Shown here: positions 1 to 5,976 of the stretch, piece by piece
Position numbering within the stretch: the first letter of the stretch is position 1
Layout: the number at the start of each line of letters is the position of its first letter
Assembly (NCBI GenBank): GCA_031367345.1
Contig: JANLPR010000114.1
Location: forward strand, 1-8,801
From: JADKIH01 sp031367345
Lineage (GTDB): Bacteria; Bacteroidota; Bacteroidia; AKYH767-A; 2013-40CM-41-45
Direction: 5' to 3'
Length of the DNA stretch: 8,801 bases
The notes under the pieces: generated by a model
Told to the model about the DNA's origin: nothing
Databases searched by the model: none
What the model saw: only the letters and a program-made list of their open reading frames with translations
Position numbers and translations under genes: made by a program

Positions 1-477
1 CCGAAACGTGCATACAATCGTGATGGAGATAAACCTGCATTCAATCGTGAAGGAAGTGAAGATCGTCCGATGCGTTCTTACACAGGTGATGAAGACAAAC
101 CGGAAGTTAATCGTGAAGGTGGTGGAGATGATAGACCGAAACGTGCATACAATCGTGATGGAGATAAACCTGCATTCAATCGTGAAGGAAGTGAAGATCG
201 TCCGATGCGTTCTTACACAGGTGATGAAGACAAACCGGAAGTTAATCGTGAAGGAAGTAGAGAAGAGCGACCAGCTCGTCCTTACAACCGTGAAGGTGGT
301 GGAGATGATAGACCGAAACGTCCGTACAATCGTGAAGGAAGTAGAGATGAGCGACCAGCTCGTCCATACAATCGTGAAAGCGATGACCGACCAACGCGTG
401 ATTACAATCGTGAGGGAAGTGAAGACAGACCGAAACGTGCATACAGTCGTGATGGGGAAAATAATACAGAAGGTGGA
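1..477 (+). repeat. In-frame tandem repeats coding the Arg/Asp-rich tail of the pseudouridine synthase
   Basis: A 135-bp (45-codon) unit starts at 1 and again at 136. Bases 1-119 and 136-254 are identical at every position, and the repeat may continue upstream of the window. After about 254 the array breaks into shorter, more diverged units of about 12-14 codons, each with a D/E-R-P-x-R-x-Y-N-R-E core, to about 450. All units are multiples of three, so the reading frame is kept. The same composition leaves the second forward frame and part of the reverse strand open, giving spurious ORFs. Perfect identity of the long unit points to recent duplication or ongoing homogenisation, and repeat number probably varies between strains (inference). 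Confidence 0.95.
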
Positions 478-1383
478 GCACCGGCTGAAAGAGGCGAACG
501 TACTAGTTCATTTACAGAGCGACGTTCAACTTATAAAGGAAGAAAAACAGAAGGCGAAGGATCTTTTGCTCCGAAGAAATGGAATCGTAAAGAGACGCAT
601 GAGTTTTATGGTGATAAGAAAAAATCGTCGTCCTCTCGTTCGAGAGCAGTCGATGATGGTTCTACGCGCCTCAATAAATACATTGCGAATGCCGGAATAT
701 GTTCGCGCCGCGAAGCCGATGATATGATTAGCGCCGGAGTTATTTCTGTGAATGGTAAAGTTGTTACCGAAATGGGCTACAAAGTTCAGCGTGGTGATGA
801 AGTGAAATATAATAAGTCAACCTTAAAGAGCGAGAGCATGGTTTATGTTCTCTTGAATAAGCCAAAAGATTTTATTACTACTACTGACGATCCTGAAGAT
901 CGTAAAACAGTAATGGGACTTATTTCAAAAGCTTGTAAAGAAAGAATTTATCCGGTTGGTCGTTTAGATAGAAACACGACAGGAGTATTGTTATTTACAA
1001 ACGATGGCGATTTGGCTAGAAAGTTAACGCATCCGTCTTTTCAAGTTCAAAAAATTTATCAGGTTGAATTAGATCGTTCACTTAAGAGTACAGATTTGAA
1101 AGAGATTTCTGACGGTTTAAAATTAGAAGACGGTGCAATAAAAGTAGACGATATTGTTTATGCAGGATCGGGTGAAGAAAAAAATGTAATAGGAGTAGAA
1201 CTTCATTCCGGAAAGAATAGAATTGTACGTCGTATTTTTGAGTCCTTAACCTATGAAGTTAAAAAGTTAGATCGCGTTGTATTTGCAGGACTTACTAAAA
1301 AAGATCTACCGCGAGGACGATGGAGATTTTTAACCGAACTAGAAGTTGCTTCGTTGAAAATGATGACATCAAAAAGTAAATAG
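1..1383 (+). CDS. rluB: RsuA/RluB-family rRNA pseudouridine synthase, 5'-truncated by window edge
   Basis: The frame is open from base 1, so the true start lies upstream; 460 residues are visible. Visible residues 1-160 are a low-complexity hydrophilic tail of DRPxRxYNREG-like units, followed by a basic linker to about 220. An S4 RNA-binding domain follows (about 221-275; LNKYIANAGICSRREAD). The pseudouridine synthase domain runs from about 281 to 445. It carries the family motif GRLDRNTTG with the catalytic Asp at 323, then LLFTNDGDLARKLTHP and the late NRIVRRIFE segment. Family knowledge: these enzymes isomerise a single uridine in rRNA; RluB acts on 23S and RsuA on 16S. Which site is used here cannot be read from the sequence, and the symbol follows usual Bacteroidota naming. 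A disordered Arg-rich tail could increase RNA affinity (inference). The gene ends in TAG and is followed 35 bases later by a strong terminator, so it is probably the last gene of its transcript. Confidence 0.93.
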   Translation, partial: PKRAYNRDGDKPAFNREGSEDRPMRSYTGDEDKPEVNREGGGDDRPKRAYNRDGDKPAFNREGSEDRPMRSYTGDEDKPEVNREGSREERPARPYNREGGGDDRPKRPYNREGSRDERPARPYNRESDDRPTRDYNREGSEDRPKRAYSRDGENNTEGGAPAERGERTSSFTERRSTYKGRKTEGEGSFAPKKWNRKETHEFYGDKKKSSSSRSRAVDDGSTRLNKYIANAGICSRREADDMISAGVISVNGKVVTEMGYKVQRGDEVKYNKSTLKSESMVYVLLNKPKDFITTTDDPEDRKTVMGLISKACKERIYPVGRLDRNTTGVLLFTNDGDLARKLTHPSFQVQKIYQVELDRSLKSTDLKEISDGLKLEDGAIKVDDIVYAGSGEEKNVIGVELHSGKNRIVRRIFESLTYEVKKLDRVVFAGLTKKDLPRGRWRFLTELEVASLKMMTSKSK

Positions 1384-1418
1384 TAATTTGATTTCGAGCA
1401 AATAAAAATGATACTATT

Positions 1419-1456
1419 AAAAGAGGCTGAACGATTTTTGTTCCGCCTCTTTTTTA
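1419..1456 (+). terminator. Rho-independent terminator of the pseudouridine synthase gene
   Basis: A stem forms between AAGAGGC (1421-1427) plus GAAC (1429-1432) and GTTC (1440-1443) plus GCCTCTT (1445-1451). There is one T/C mismatch and a seven-base loop (1433-1439). A T-run reaches 1455. A/T pairs extend the base of the stem by about two. It lies 35 bases after the stop codon at 1381-1383. Confidence 0.9.
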
Positions 1457-1538
1457 TTTCTTCAATAAGAGAAATTTTTATTCACTATCAACTAACTTAC
1501 AATTTTATTTTCAGTGTGGGACATACTGATTTCGGACC

Positions 1539-1620
1539 TGTTTCGACGGACATTCGTCCGTTGTTTTTTAACTGTGGATATTCATCCACTTTTTAAAGCT
1601 CACCGTCTTACAAATAGCAA
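1539..1620 (-). repeat. GAAT-hairpin repeat, copy R1 (reverse orientation)
   Basis: Read on the minus strand, this 82-base segment aligns without gaps to 1994-2075 on the plus strand with 7 mismatches. It holds two small hairpins. The first has arms GTGGAT and ATCCAC (1574-1589) and the second CGGAC and GTCCG (1547-1560), each with the loop GAAT on the minus strand (ATTC on plus). They are 13 bases apart. Beyond 1539 the sequence diverges from the other copies, so the distal module is lost or replaced. No protein is encoded; a 62-codon ORF crossing it also runs through the terminator and is not credible. Confidence 0.9.
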
Positions 1621-1662
1621 TCAAATTTTCTATGAAGTAATTATAAATTAAAGAAATTCATG

Positions 1663-1766
1663 CTCGATACAGTTGTAACTGGTGGAGTCCGCCCGTCGGA
1701 ATCTTTGCGCATCGGCCTTGTGCGGCTGGGGATTCCGACGCACACAGTACTTCAGTTTTCATCGAG
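1663..1766. other. Nested inverted-repeat (cruciform-like) element, GC-richer than its surroundings
   Basis: Three nested inverted pairs share one centre. The outer pair is CTCGAT (1663-1668) with ATCGAG (1761-1766). The middle pair is CGTCGGAATC (1694-1703) with its perfect complement GATTCCGACG (1731-1740). The inner pair is CGCA (1708-1711) with TGCG (1721-1724). The core at about 1686-1745 is visibly GC-rich within an AT-rich spacer. No T-run follows, so it is not an ordinary terminator. It could be a small non-autonomous mobile element or a structured RNA; its function is unknown. Confidence 0.6.
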
Positions 1767-1783
1767 TATAAATTTATTCTTGG

Positions 1784-1821
1784 AAAAAAACTTTCAGGTT
1801 CGATGACCATTCGTCCGTCGC
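1784..1821 (-). repeat. Degenerate copy R5 of the GAAT-hairpin repeat (reverse orientation)
   Basis: On the minus strand this reads GACGGACGAATGGTCATCGA, then CCTGAAAG and a T-run. It matches the second hairpin and the start of the distal module of copy R2 (CGGACGAATGTCCGTCGA, then CATCGGAAAG and a T-run). One arm of the hairpin is damaged, leaving a poor stem. It points the same way as R1, and the nested inverted repeat at 1663-1766 lies next to it. Confidence 0.6.
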
Positions 1822-1864
1822 ATTAAAAGTAATATAGATTCAATCTTTTACAAAATCTATAAAT

Positions 1865-1886
1865 CCCGCTGCTGACATTCGTCTGC
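1865..1886 (-). repeat. Isolated GAAT-loop hairpin with a repeat-end box
   Basis: The arms GCTGAC (1871-1876) and GTCTGC (1881-1886) pair with one T/T mismatch around ATTC, which is GAAT on the minus strand. On the minus strand it is followed directly by AGCAGCGGGATTT, which resembles the end of copy R3 (CGCAGCGGGTTTTT). It may be a shortened family member. At this length a chance match is not excluded. Confidence 0.45.
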
Positions 1887-1993
1887 AATGAATGTCTCAA
1901 GGTGTGTTCTGTATAATTTACAGGTTAAGGATTGAAAAAATTAGTACTAGTTACAGTAATTACAGGTGGTGTTGGGCAAGTTCGTCATAGGTG

Positions 1994-2142
1994 TTGTTAT
2001 TTGTAAGACGATGAGCCTTGAACAGTGGATGAATATCCACAGCTAAAAAACAACGGACGAATGTCCGTCGAAGCATCGGAAAGTTTTTTAACTTTAGTTT
2101 ATGAAAATTAGCTGTAATTATTATGCAAGTCCATCGCAGCAA
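1994..2142 (+). repeat. GAAT-hairpin repeat, copy R2 (most complete copy)
   Basis: This copy has both modules. The proximal module (1994-2075) carries hairpin 1, arms GTGGAT/ATCCAC at 2025-2040, and hairpin 2, arms CGGAC/GTCCG at 2054-2067; both have the loop GAAT. The distal module (2070-2142) is AT-rich and ends in the box TCGCAGC (2134-2140). The proximal module matches R1 in reverse with 7 differences in 82 bases. Bases 2008-2075 match R3 with 4 differences and one indel. The distal module matches R4 with 3 differences in 72. A 78-codon reverse-strand ORF over this segment reads through the repeat and shows no protein-like features. Confidence 0.9.
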
Positions 2143-2420
2143 AGAAAATGAAACTTCAGTTGGGAATAGCTTACGATTTTCTTGGCAGTGCCGCATCTTT
2201 TCGACTATTACTAATAAAGGATGATACTTCGCCTTGTAGCATATAACACAAGGCCTACGTTCAAAGATTCGGCCTGGCAGTCGAAGATTCAGCTTTGTGA
2301 TTTAGCATTCACCCGAGTGGGGAGTGAAAAGGCATTAATACTTTTTAAATTTAAAATAGGCAAATCAAAACTTTATGCCAAGAGAATTGTTTCTTAAGTA
2401 TTGTTCTCAAATATAAAATC
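2143..2420. other. Gene-less spacer with two further small hairpins
   Basis: No credible reading frame is visible. GCCTTGT (2231-2237) pairs with ACAAGGC (2248-2254) around a ten-base loop. TTCACCC (2308-2314) pairs with GGG then GTGAA (to 2328) with a bulged A. AAGATTC occurs twice (near 2264 and 2284) as a short direct repeat. The last 80 bases are AT-rich and must contain the promoter of the small gene at 2421, but no clear TAnnTTTG box is seen. Confidence 0.4.
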
Positions 2421-2606
2421 ATGCTTAAAAACTTTACAATAGCAGACAAACTATTATTTGTCGCCGCTCTATTATCATTGATATTTTCTGAAATCCTCTA
2501 TTTTCAAGGTGAAAAGGCAGACGGAACCTTTATAGGATTATGGGTTCCTTCAATTTTAGCATTTGGAATTTACTTGAAGCTAATTAAAAACGCAAAACAT
2601 GACTGA
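2421..2606 (+). CDS. Small membrane protein, 61 aa, function unknown
   Basis: Starts MLKNFTIADKLLFVAALLSL and has two hydrophobic stretches, about residues 10-27 and 38-54. A short polar loop with GEKADGT lies between them, and the protein ends in a basic tail (KLIKNAKHD). This is the pattern of a two-pass inner-membrane protein. From memory, similar 60-residue hypothetical proteins with a GLWVPSIL-like second segment occur widely in Bacteroidota, but I cannot name a family or function. No Shine-Dalgarno sequence precedes the ATG; an A/T-rich leader (ATATAAAATC) does, as is usual in this phylum. It overlaps the next gene by 8 bases (ATGACTGA), which suggests translational coupling. Its codon use and hydrophobic pattern make it a real gene despite its size. 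Confidence 0.75.
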   Translation: MLKNFTIADKLLFVAALLSLIFSEILYFQGEKADGTFIGLWVPSILAFGIYLKLIKNAKHD

Positions 2607-2709
2607 TTTTATACCATATTTCGCAGGTTTAATAACACTGCTTTTTGGGTTCGGCTTTGCATTTGCCCTTAAAGATGCAACCAAACCACCCGCGGGGAGG
2701 AATCTTTAG
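2599..2709 (+). CDS. Tiny one-pass membrane protein, 36 aa, translationally coupled
   Basis: The ATG at 2599 lies inside the end of the preceding gene (ATGACTGA overlap), a classic coupling arrangement. The product begins MTDFIPYFAGLITLLFGFGF and has one hydrophobic helix at about residues 4-24, then a short polar tail (KDATKPPAGRNL). The helix is glycine-rich and convincing as a membrane segment. The last residues and the TAG stop (2707-2709) fall in the left arm of an inverted repeat (GGAATCTT, 2699-2706). The natural C-terminus may therefore have been replaced by repeat insertion, or the protein may simply be this short. The function is unknown; a small subunit or regulator working with its upstream neighbour is a guess based on coupling alone. 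Confidence 0.55.
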   Translation: MTDFIPYFAGLITLLFGFGFAFALKDATKPPAGRNL

Positions 2710-2755
2710 CGTCAATACTTTCGCAATCTCCTAACGCAAACAGTAGTAAGATTCC
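2699..2755. repeat. Short inverted repeat overlapping the end of the 36-aa gene
   Basis: GGAATCTT (2699-2706) is the exact complement of AAGATTCC (2748-2755), with 41 bases between. The left arm and the bases after it (GGAATCTTT, then A, then GCG) resemble the element at 1698-1709 (GGAATCTTTGCGC). The two may therefore be related intergenic elements. After 2755 the sequence has no gene up to 3040. Confidence 0.5.
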
Positions 2756-2834
2756 GCAGGGAATTGACATTCCACTGCGACTAACTTCCCTCAAACCCAT
2801 AAGCCAATAAATTAAAACCGCAGACATCCTCGGC

Positions 2835-2870
2835 GTTCCGATAGCTATCGATTCCGATAGTTATCGGAAC
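2835..2870. repeat. 36-bp near-perfect hairpin with ATTC loop
   Basis: The left arm GTTCCGATAGCTATCG (2835-2850) pairs over 16 positions with the right arm CGATAGTTATCGGAAC (2855-2870). The only imperfection is one G/T wobble. The loop is ATTC, which is GAAT on the minus strand and so the same loop as the twin hairpins of the repeat family. Each arm is itself nearly palindromic (CGATAGCTATCG). There is no T-run, so a terminator role is unlikely on either strand. It sits directly before the half repeat R4. Confidence 0.9.
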
Positions 2871-2873
2871 ACT

Positions 2874-2945
2874 GAAGCATCGGAAAGTTTTTTAACTTTG
2901 GTTTATGAAAATTTGCTGTGATTATTATGCAAGTCCATCGCAGCA
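2874..2945 (+). repeat. Half copy R4 of the GAAT-hairpin repeat (distal module only)
   Basis: Aligns to 2070-2141 at a constant offset of 804 bases with 3 mismatches in 72, including the end box TCGCAGC (2938-2944). The twin-hairpin proximal module is absent; the large hairpin at 2835-2870 takes its place, three bases away. From 2946 to 3040 I see no gene and no clear terminator for the reverse-strand gene that ends at 3041. Confidence 0.88.
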
Positions 2946-3040
2946 GGGTTAGACATCACCTCACATCGTAAGAGAAGAAGTTTTTTTAATGAAGCATACT
3001 GATGATTGATTAACCGTTGAAATAATTGTTTTAGGATAAA

Positions 3041-5683
3041 TTAATTTTTAATAAATTTTCCAACTTGAGTTCCCGTTTTATCGGTGATTGAAATCAAGTA
3101 TAACCCCGGATTCAAATGAGAAGTATCAATGGTCGGATATTCTCCTGAATTGAATTCAAGCTTTTCAATAGTTTTACCGATGTAATTTTGAATGATCACT
3201 TGACCAATTCCATTACATTTATATTCTATAGATAAATGGGTGTTAGATGGATTTGGAAATAGAGTCAGTTTGTTTAATTTTTCACTATTCAAAATACCGA
3301 CAATAGAAGTAACAGTTGCTGATACCTCATTTGTAGAGATCGGTAGATTCTGATCAAAATAAATATAAGCCGTATTAGTAATCTCTGTTCCAATTCCTGT
3401 AGTTGGTTTTCTCCTAAGTTTGAACTGAACTTGTCCGTGACTCAAAGATTCATCTGTTGTACTGTCAGTTAAATTGATACCCGGAAAATTAAATCGCAAA
3501 ATATTATTCGGTAAAATTTGAGTGATAACAGGATGAGAAGAAGTTACGAATTCAAAAGAAGAAATATCCAGGTCGTTATCAATAGTATCAATAATGAAAA
3601 TATCTTCCGCAGGAGCATTTCCGGTATTTTGAAAAAATATTGTAAACTTAAATTCGTGATCTGATGTATCTACACTTCCATTTGGCCACATGTATTTTTC
3701 ATTTGGATCAATAGAGTTGAATACCTGATAACAAGCCGAAGTTGTATTATTCAACGGTCGTAAATCTCCAATGAAAGGATAAATACCAAGGTTGAAACAA
3801 ATTAATGATTGTATAGATGCAAACGAATCAACTCTCACTTGGATATTAAAAGAATGTAGAGGATCAATGGATGAAAAATCTGAAACGTTCCAACGCAGAG
3901 TATTTGGAGCTGAAACGATAGGAGTTAATGAACCCTGCTGTGGTCCAACGTAACTGATCGGACCGGTAAAAGTACATTCAACAAACCCTGAACTATCAAA
4001 ACAAGCCGTTCCAAATTTGCCGAAAATATCTCCGGCATTGATAGATACATTTACAAGTCGAGTGGGTCGAAAATTTATTTCCGGTGTGATACTGTTGGCG
4101 ATCAAATCAAATGCATCAGGACACGTCAATGCAAAATTGAGTGAATCAACCAAAGAATCAACTGCGGATAACTGCGTGGAATAAATTCCATTCTGTGGGC
4201 ATGATGGTAGGTTAGGGAGATTATTATTATTTAGTCGAATAATATAGGAGCCAAAAGCTGCACGAAAGGTATAATCTCCATTAGCATTTGTAAAACAACT
4301 TTGAATGTTTACCCCGGAAGAATCAAGAAATACTTGTATGTTCTTAAGTCCTGCATCAGAGGTGTCTTTTATGCAATTATTGTTTATGTCTCGATAGACA
4401 TTACCAGAAATATTCCATTTAATATCGCAGCCGGACGACGGTTGACAAAGTGGGATTAAGTCAATGTCCGGATTTGACCATTCTGTATGAAGCTGTTGTG
4501 GAAAACAAGTTATAATTGTGTTCGACCAGGAAAAATAGCGTACATATGATATAGAAGGTAGACAGTGAATGGGATTAAGATCTATATAGAGGTATTCAAG
4601 TGAATCCGGCAAATCAGGTAGATCGTGGATCATATTATTTTGACAACTAAAATAGCTTATAGTGGAAGGCAATGCGGGAATGATTGAAAGCGAATCAAGA
4701 CTGCATTCTAGGTAAACAAGACTTGAAGGTAAAGATCCCGGTAAATTATGAAGAGGATTCACGCCGCAATTCAATGAGATTAATCCACTAGGTAGAATTG
4801 GTAGGCTTGAAAGATGATTATCCCACACGTTGAGATATCCTAATCTTACCGAAAGAGGAGGAAGGTTGTGCAAATTGTTTCTACTGGCGTCAAAATAATA
4901 GAGTGAATCCGGAAGTACAGAAATGGAATCTAAAAAGTTTTCAGAGCATAGTAGTTCTTGTAATGTATTTGGTAAAATCGGTAAAGAATGAATCGGATTA
5001 TTTGAAACCCTCAATGAAAGAAGGGAATTAGGCAAGGCGGGTATATGATCCAGATTATTCTGGTTACATAAAAGTTGAATAAGATTTGGAGGAAGCAACG
5101 GCAATGAGTCAATAGAATTCCATCTACAAAATAACGAACCTAATGAATTGGGAAGTATTGGTAGAAAACTTATTTGATTTGAATCGCAATCCAGTCCGGT
5201 GAGATTTTGAGGTAGGGTAGGAATGGACGAAAGTAAATTATTGGAACAATTGATATAATAAAGATTAGGAGGGAGTGGAGGAAGTAAGCTTATTTGATTA
5301 TGATCACATTCAAACTCACTTAAGTTTAAAGGAAGTAGAGGGAGTGAGGTAAGTAAATTTTTTGAACAATTAATGTACACTAAAGAATCAGACAATACTG
5401 GCAAGTCTGTCAAATAATTTACATCGCAAATTAGATTTTTTAGTGAGTTGAAATATTGAACACCTTCAAGAGATTGAATTCCTAACCCTGTACAATTTAT
5501 TGTCAAGGTTGTATCCACGATTGTTGAAGTAGTGTCTAAAGAGTCACCATTAAAAGCCGAAGCAAAACCATTTATTCTCAAATAACTTCGAAAAGCAGAA
5601 TCAGGAATATATGCAAATTGTGATTTACTTGTAAATGAAATGAAATTGATTAAGGTTAAAATAAAAATTAGCTTCGCTTTCAT
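3041..5683 (-). CDS. Secreted leucine-rich-repeat protein with T9SS sorting domain, 880 aa
   Basis: I start at the ATG at 5683; a TTG two codons upstream is possible but less likely. Residues 1-22 form a signal peptide (MKAKLIFILTLINFISF, then TSKSQ). After a short cap come fifteen leucine-rich repeats at about 92-391. Nearly all are exactly 20 residues with a core LPxLPxxLxxLxCxxNxL. A calcium-loop-like Ig/SdrD-B-type domain follows at about 425-483 (ISGNVYRDINNNC, then GDYTFRAAFG). A second beta-rich region runs to about 655. The DPNEK-starting domain common in Bacteroidota surface proteins (DUF7619-like, from memory) spans about 659-790. The type A T9SS sorting domain is at about 804-880 (LFPNPS, then LNPGLYLISI, ending KFIKN). 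It is probably exported by Sec, moved by T9SS and anchored or released at the surface. A ligand-binding or adhesion role is inferred from the repeats; no catalytic motif is seen. Confidence 0.92.
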   Translation of the reverse strand: MKAKLIFILTLINFISFTSKSQFAYIPDSAFRSYLRINGFASAFNGDSLDTTSTIVDTTLTINCTGLGIQSLEGVQYFNSLKNLICDVNYLTDLPVLSDSLVYINCSKNLLTSLPLLPLNLSEFECDHNQISLLPPLPPNLYYINCSNNLLSSIPTLPQNLTGLDCDSNQISFLPILPNSLGSLFCRWNSIDSLPLLPPNLIQLLCNQNNLDHIPALPNSLLSLRVSNNPIHSLPILPNTLQELLCSENFLDSISVLPDSLYYFDASRNNLHNLPPLSVRLGYLNVWDNHLSSLPILPSGLISLNCGVNPLHNLPGSLPSSLVYLECSLDSLSIIPALPSTISYFSCQNNMIHDLPDLPDSLEYLYIDLNPIHCLPSISYVRYFSWSNTIITCFPQQLHTEWSNPDIDLIPLCQPSSGCDIKWNISGNVYRDINNNCIKDTSDAGLKNIQVFLDSSGVNIQSCFTNANGDYTFRAAFGSYIIRLNNNNLPNLPSCPQNGIYSTQLSAVDSLVDSLNFALTCPDAFDLIANSITPEINFRPTRLVNVSINAGDIFGKFGTACFDSSGFVECTFTGPISYVGPQQGSLTPIVSAPNTLRWNVSDFSSIDPLHSFNIQVRVDSFASIQSLICFNLGIYPFIGDLRPLNNTTSACYQVFNSIDPNEKYMWPNGSVDTSDHEFKFTIFFQNTGNAPAEDIFIIDTIDNDLDISSFEFVTSSHPVITQILPNNILRFNFPGINLTDSTTDESLSHGQVQFKLRRKPTTGIGTEITNTAYIYFDQNLPISTNEVSATVTSIVGILNSEKLNKLTLFPNPSNTHLSIEYKCNGIGQVIIQNYIGKTIEKLEFNSGEYPTIDTSHLNPGLYLISITDKTGTQVGKFIKN
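4511..5410 (-). repeat. Leucine-rich-repeat coding array, about 15 units of 60 bp
   Basis: These bases encode residues 92-391 of the LRR protein. Eleven successive units are exactly 20 codons, then one of 21, two of 20 and a final one of about 19. Each has the pattern [ILV]PxLPxxLxxLxCxxN followed by a pair such as LL, QI, SI, NL or PI. Twenty-residue repeats with two LP steps are the LPX subtype known from YopM and IpaH effectors; here they sit in a T9SS-exported protein. The first five full units alternate NLL and NQI endings, suggesting growth by two-unit duplication. DNA identity between units is modest, so the array is not recent. Confidence 0.85.
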
Positions 5684-5795
5684 ATTCAATTTTATTTGAT
5701 TGTAGAGTGTAGTCAGACAGCAAATTAAGAATATTCTTTGTAATCATTGATCAAATAAAAACATTAAACGGCTTTTTATTCAAATTAAATTTTAG

Positions 5796-5848
5796 GTGAC
5801 AAAGAGCTAGTCTCATTTCTTTATTTCAATTTTAGAAGAATTTGTCAC
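5796..5848. other. Inverted repeat GTGACAAA/TTTGTCAC in the divergent intergenic region
   Basis: GTGACAAA (5796-5803) is the exact complement of TTTGTCAC (5841-5848), with 37 bases between, and a run of eight Ts covers 5849-5856 or thereabouts. On the plus strand it resembles a weak long-loop terminator, but no gene precedes it on that strand. On the minus strand it lies 110-165 bases upstream of the LRR gene start and could be a regulator site. The rest of 5684-5976 is AT-rich with nothing else recognisable. A weak TAATTTG box for the LRR gene lies at 5721-5727 on the minus strand but lacks a properly spaced partner. Confidence 0.35.
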
Positions 5849-5976
5849 TTTTTTTTATGCCTTTCTAAAAGTAAAGACGAAATGTGTCAACAAGAAGAAC
5901 ATTTATCAAATTCCGCTCAGCTGAACAGTTGATTGAATTTTTTCATTAGATGATGAACTGATGTATGTATATAAAT

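Noticed and set aside
242..481. Reverse-strand 79-codon ORF rich in His, Cys and Leu
   Set aside because: It is antisense to the repeat tail and produced by the same repeating composition; it has no start signal or recognisable domain.
8..727. 239-codon open frame in the second forward frame over the repeat tail
   Set aside because: It is a compositional shadow of the tandem repeats. The first frame encodes an unmistakable pseudouridine synthase; this frame gives low-complexity sequence and continues into that enzyme's S4 domain.
1408..1596. 62-codon forward ORF after the pseudouridine synthase
   Set aside because: It runs through the terminator hairpin and the R1 repeat; the product has no family likeness.
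1932..2006. TTG-started 24-codon frame beginning LKKLVLVTVITGGVGQ, reminiscent of the start of a Rossmann-fold (SDR) protein
   Set aside because: It is only 24 codons, ends in the R2 repeat, and no further Rossmann sequence is found in any frame downstream. It could be a relic of a gene start, but chance is as likely.
1500..2150. CRISPR array or integron attC site
   Set aside because: The repeats occur in both orientations at irregular spacing with no equal-length spacers, there are no cas genes, and no paired attC core boxes were found around the cruciform element.
1960..2196. Reverse-strand 78-codon ORF
   Set aside because: It overlaps R2 almost completely, and the translation shows no hydrophobic, domain or composition signal of a real protein.
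1460..3040. tRNA, rRNA or riboswitch
   Set aside because: I looked for cloverleaf arms, a TTCRA-type T-loop with a CCA-like end, and known aptamer cores in the gene-less stretches and saw none.
5684..5689. Upstream TTG as the start of the LRR gene
   Set aside because: It would add only two residues. The ATG at 5683 gives a cleaner signal peptide (Met-Lys at the N-terminus), and ATG is the commoner start.
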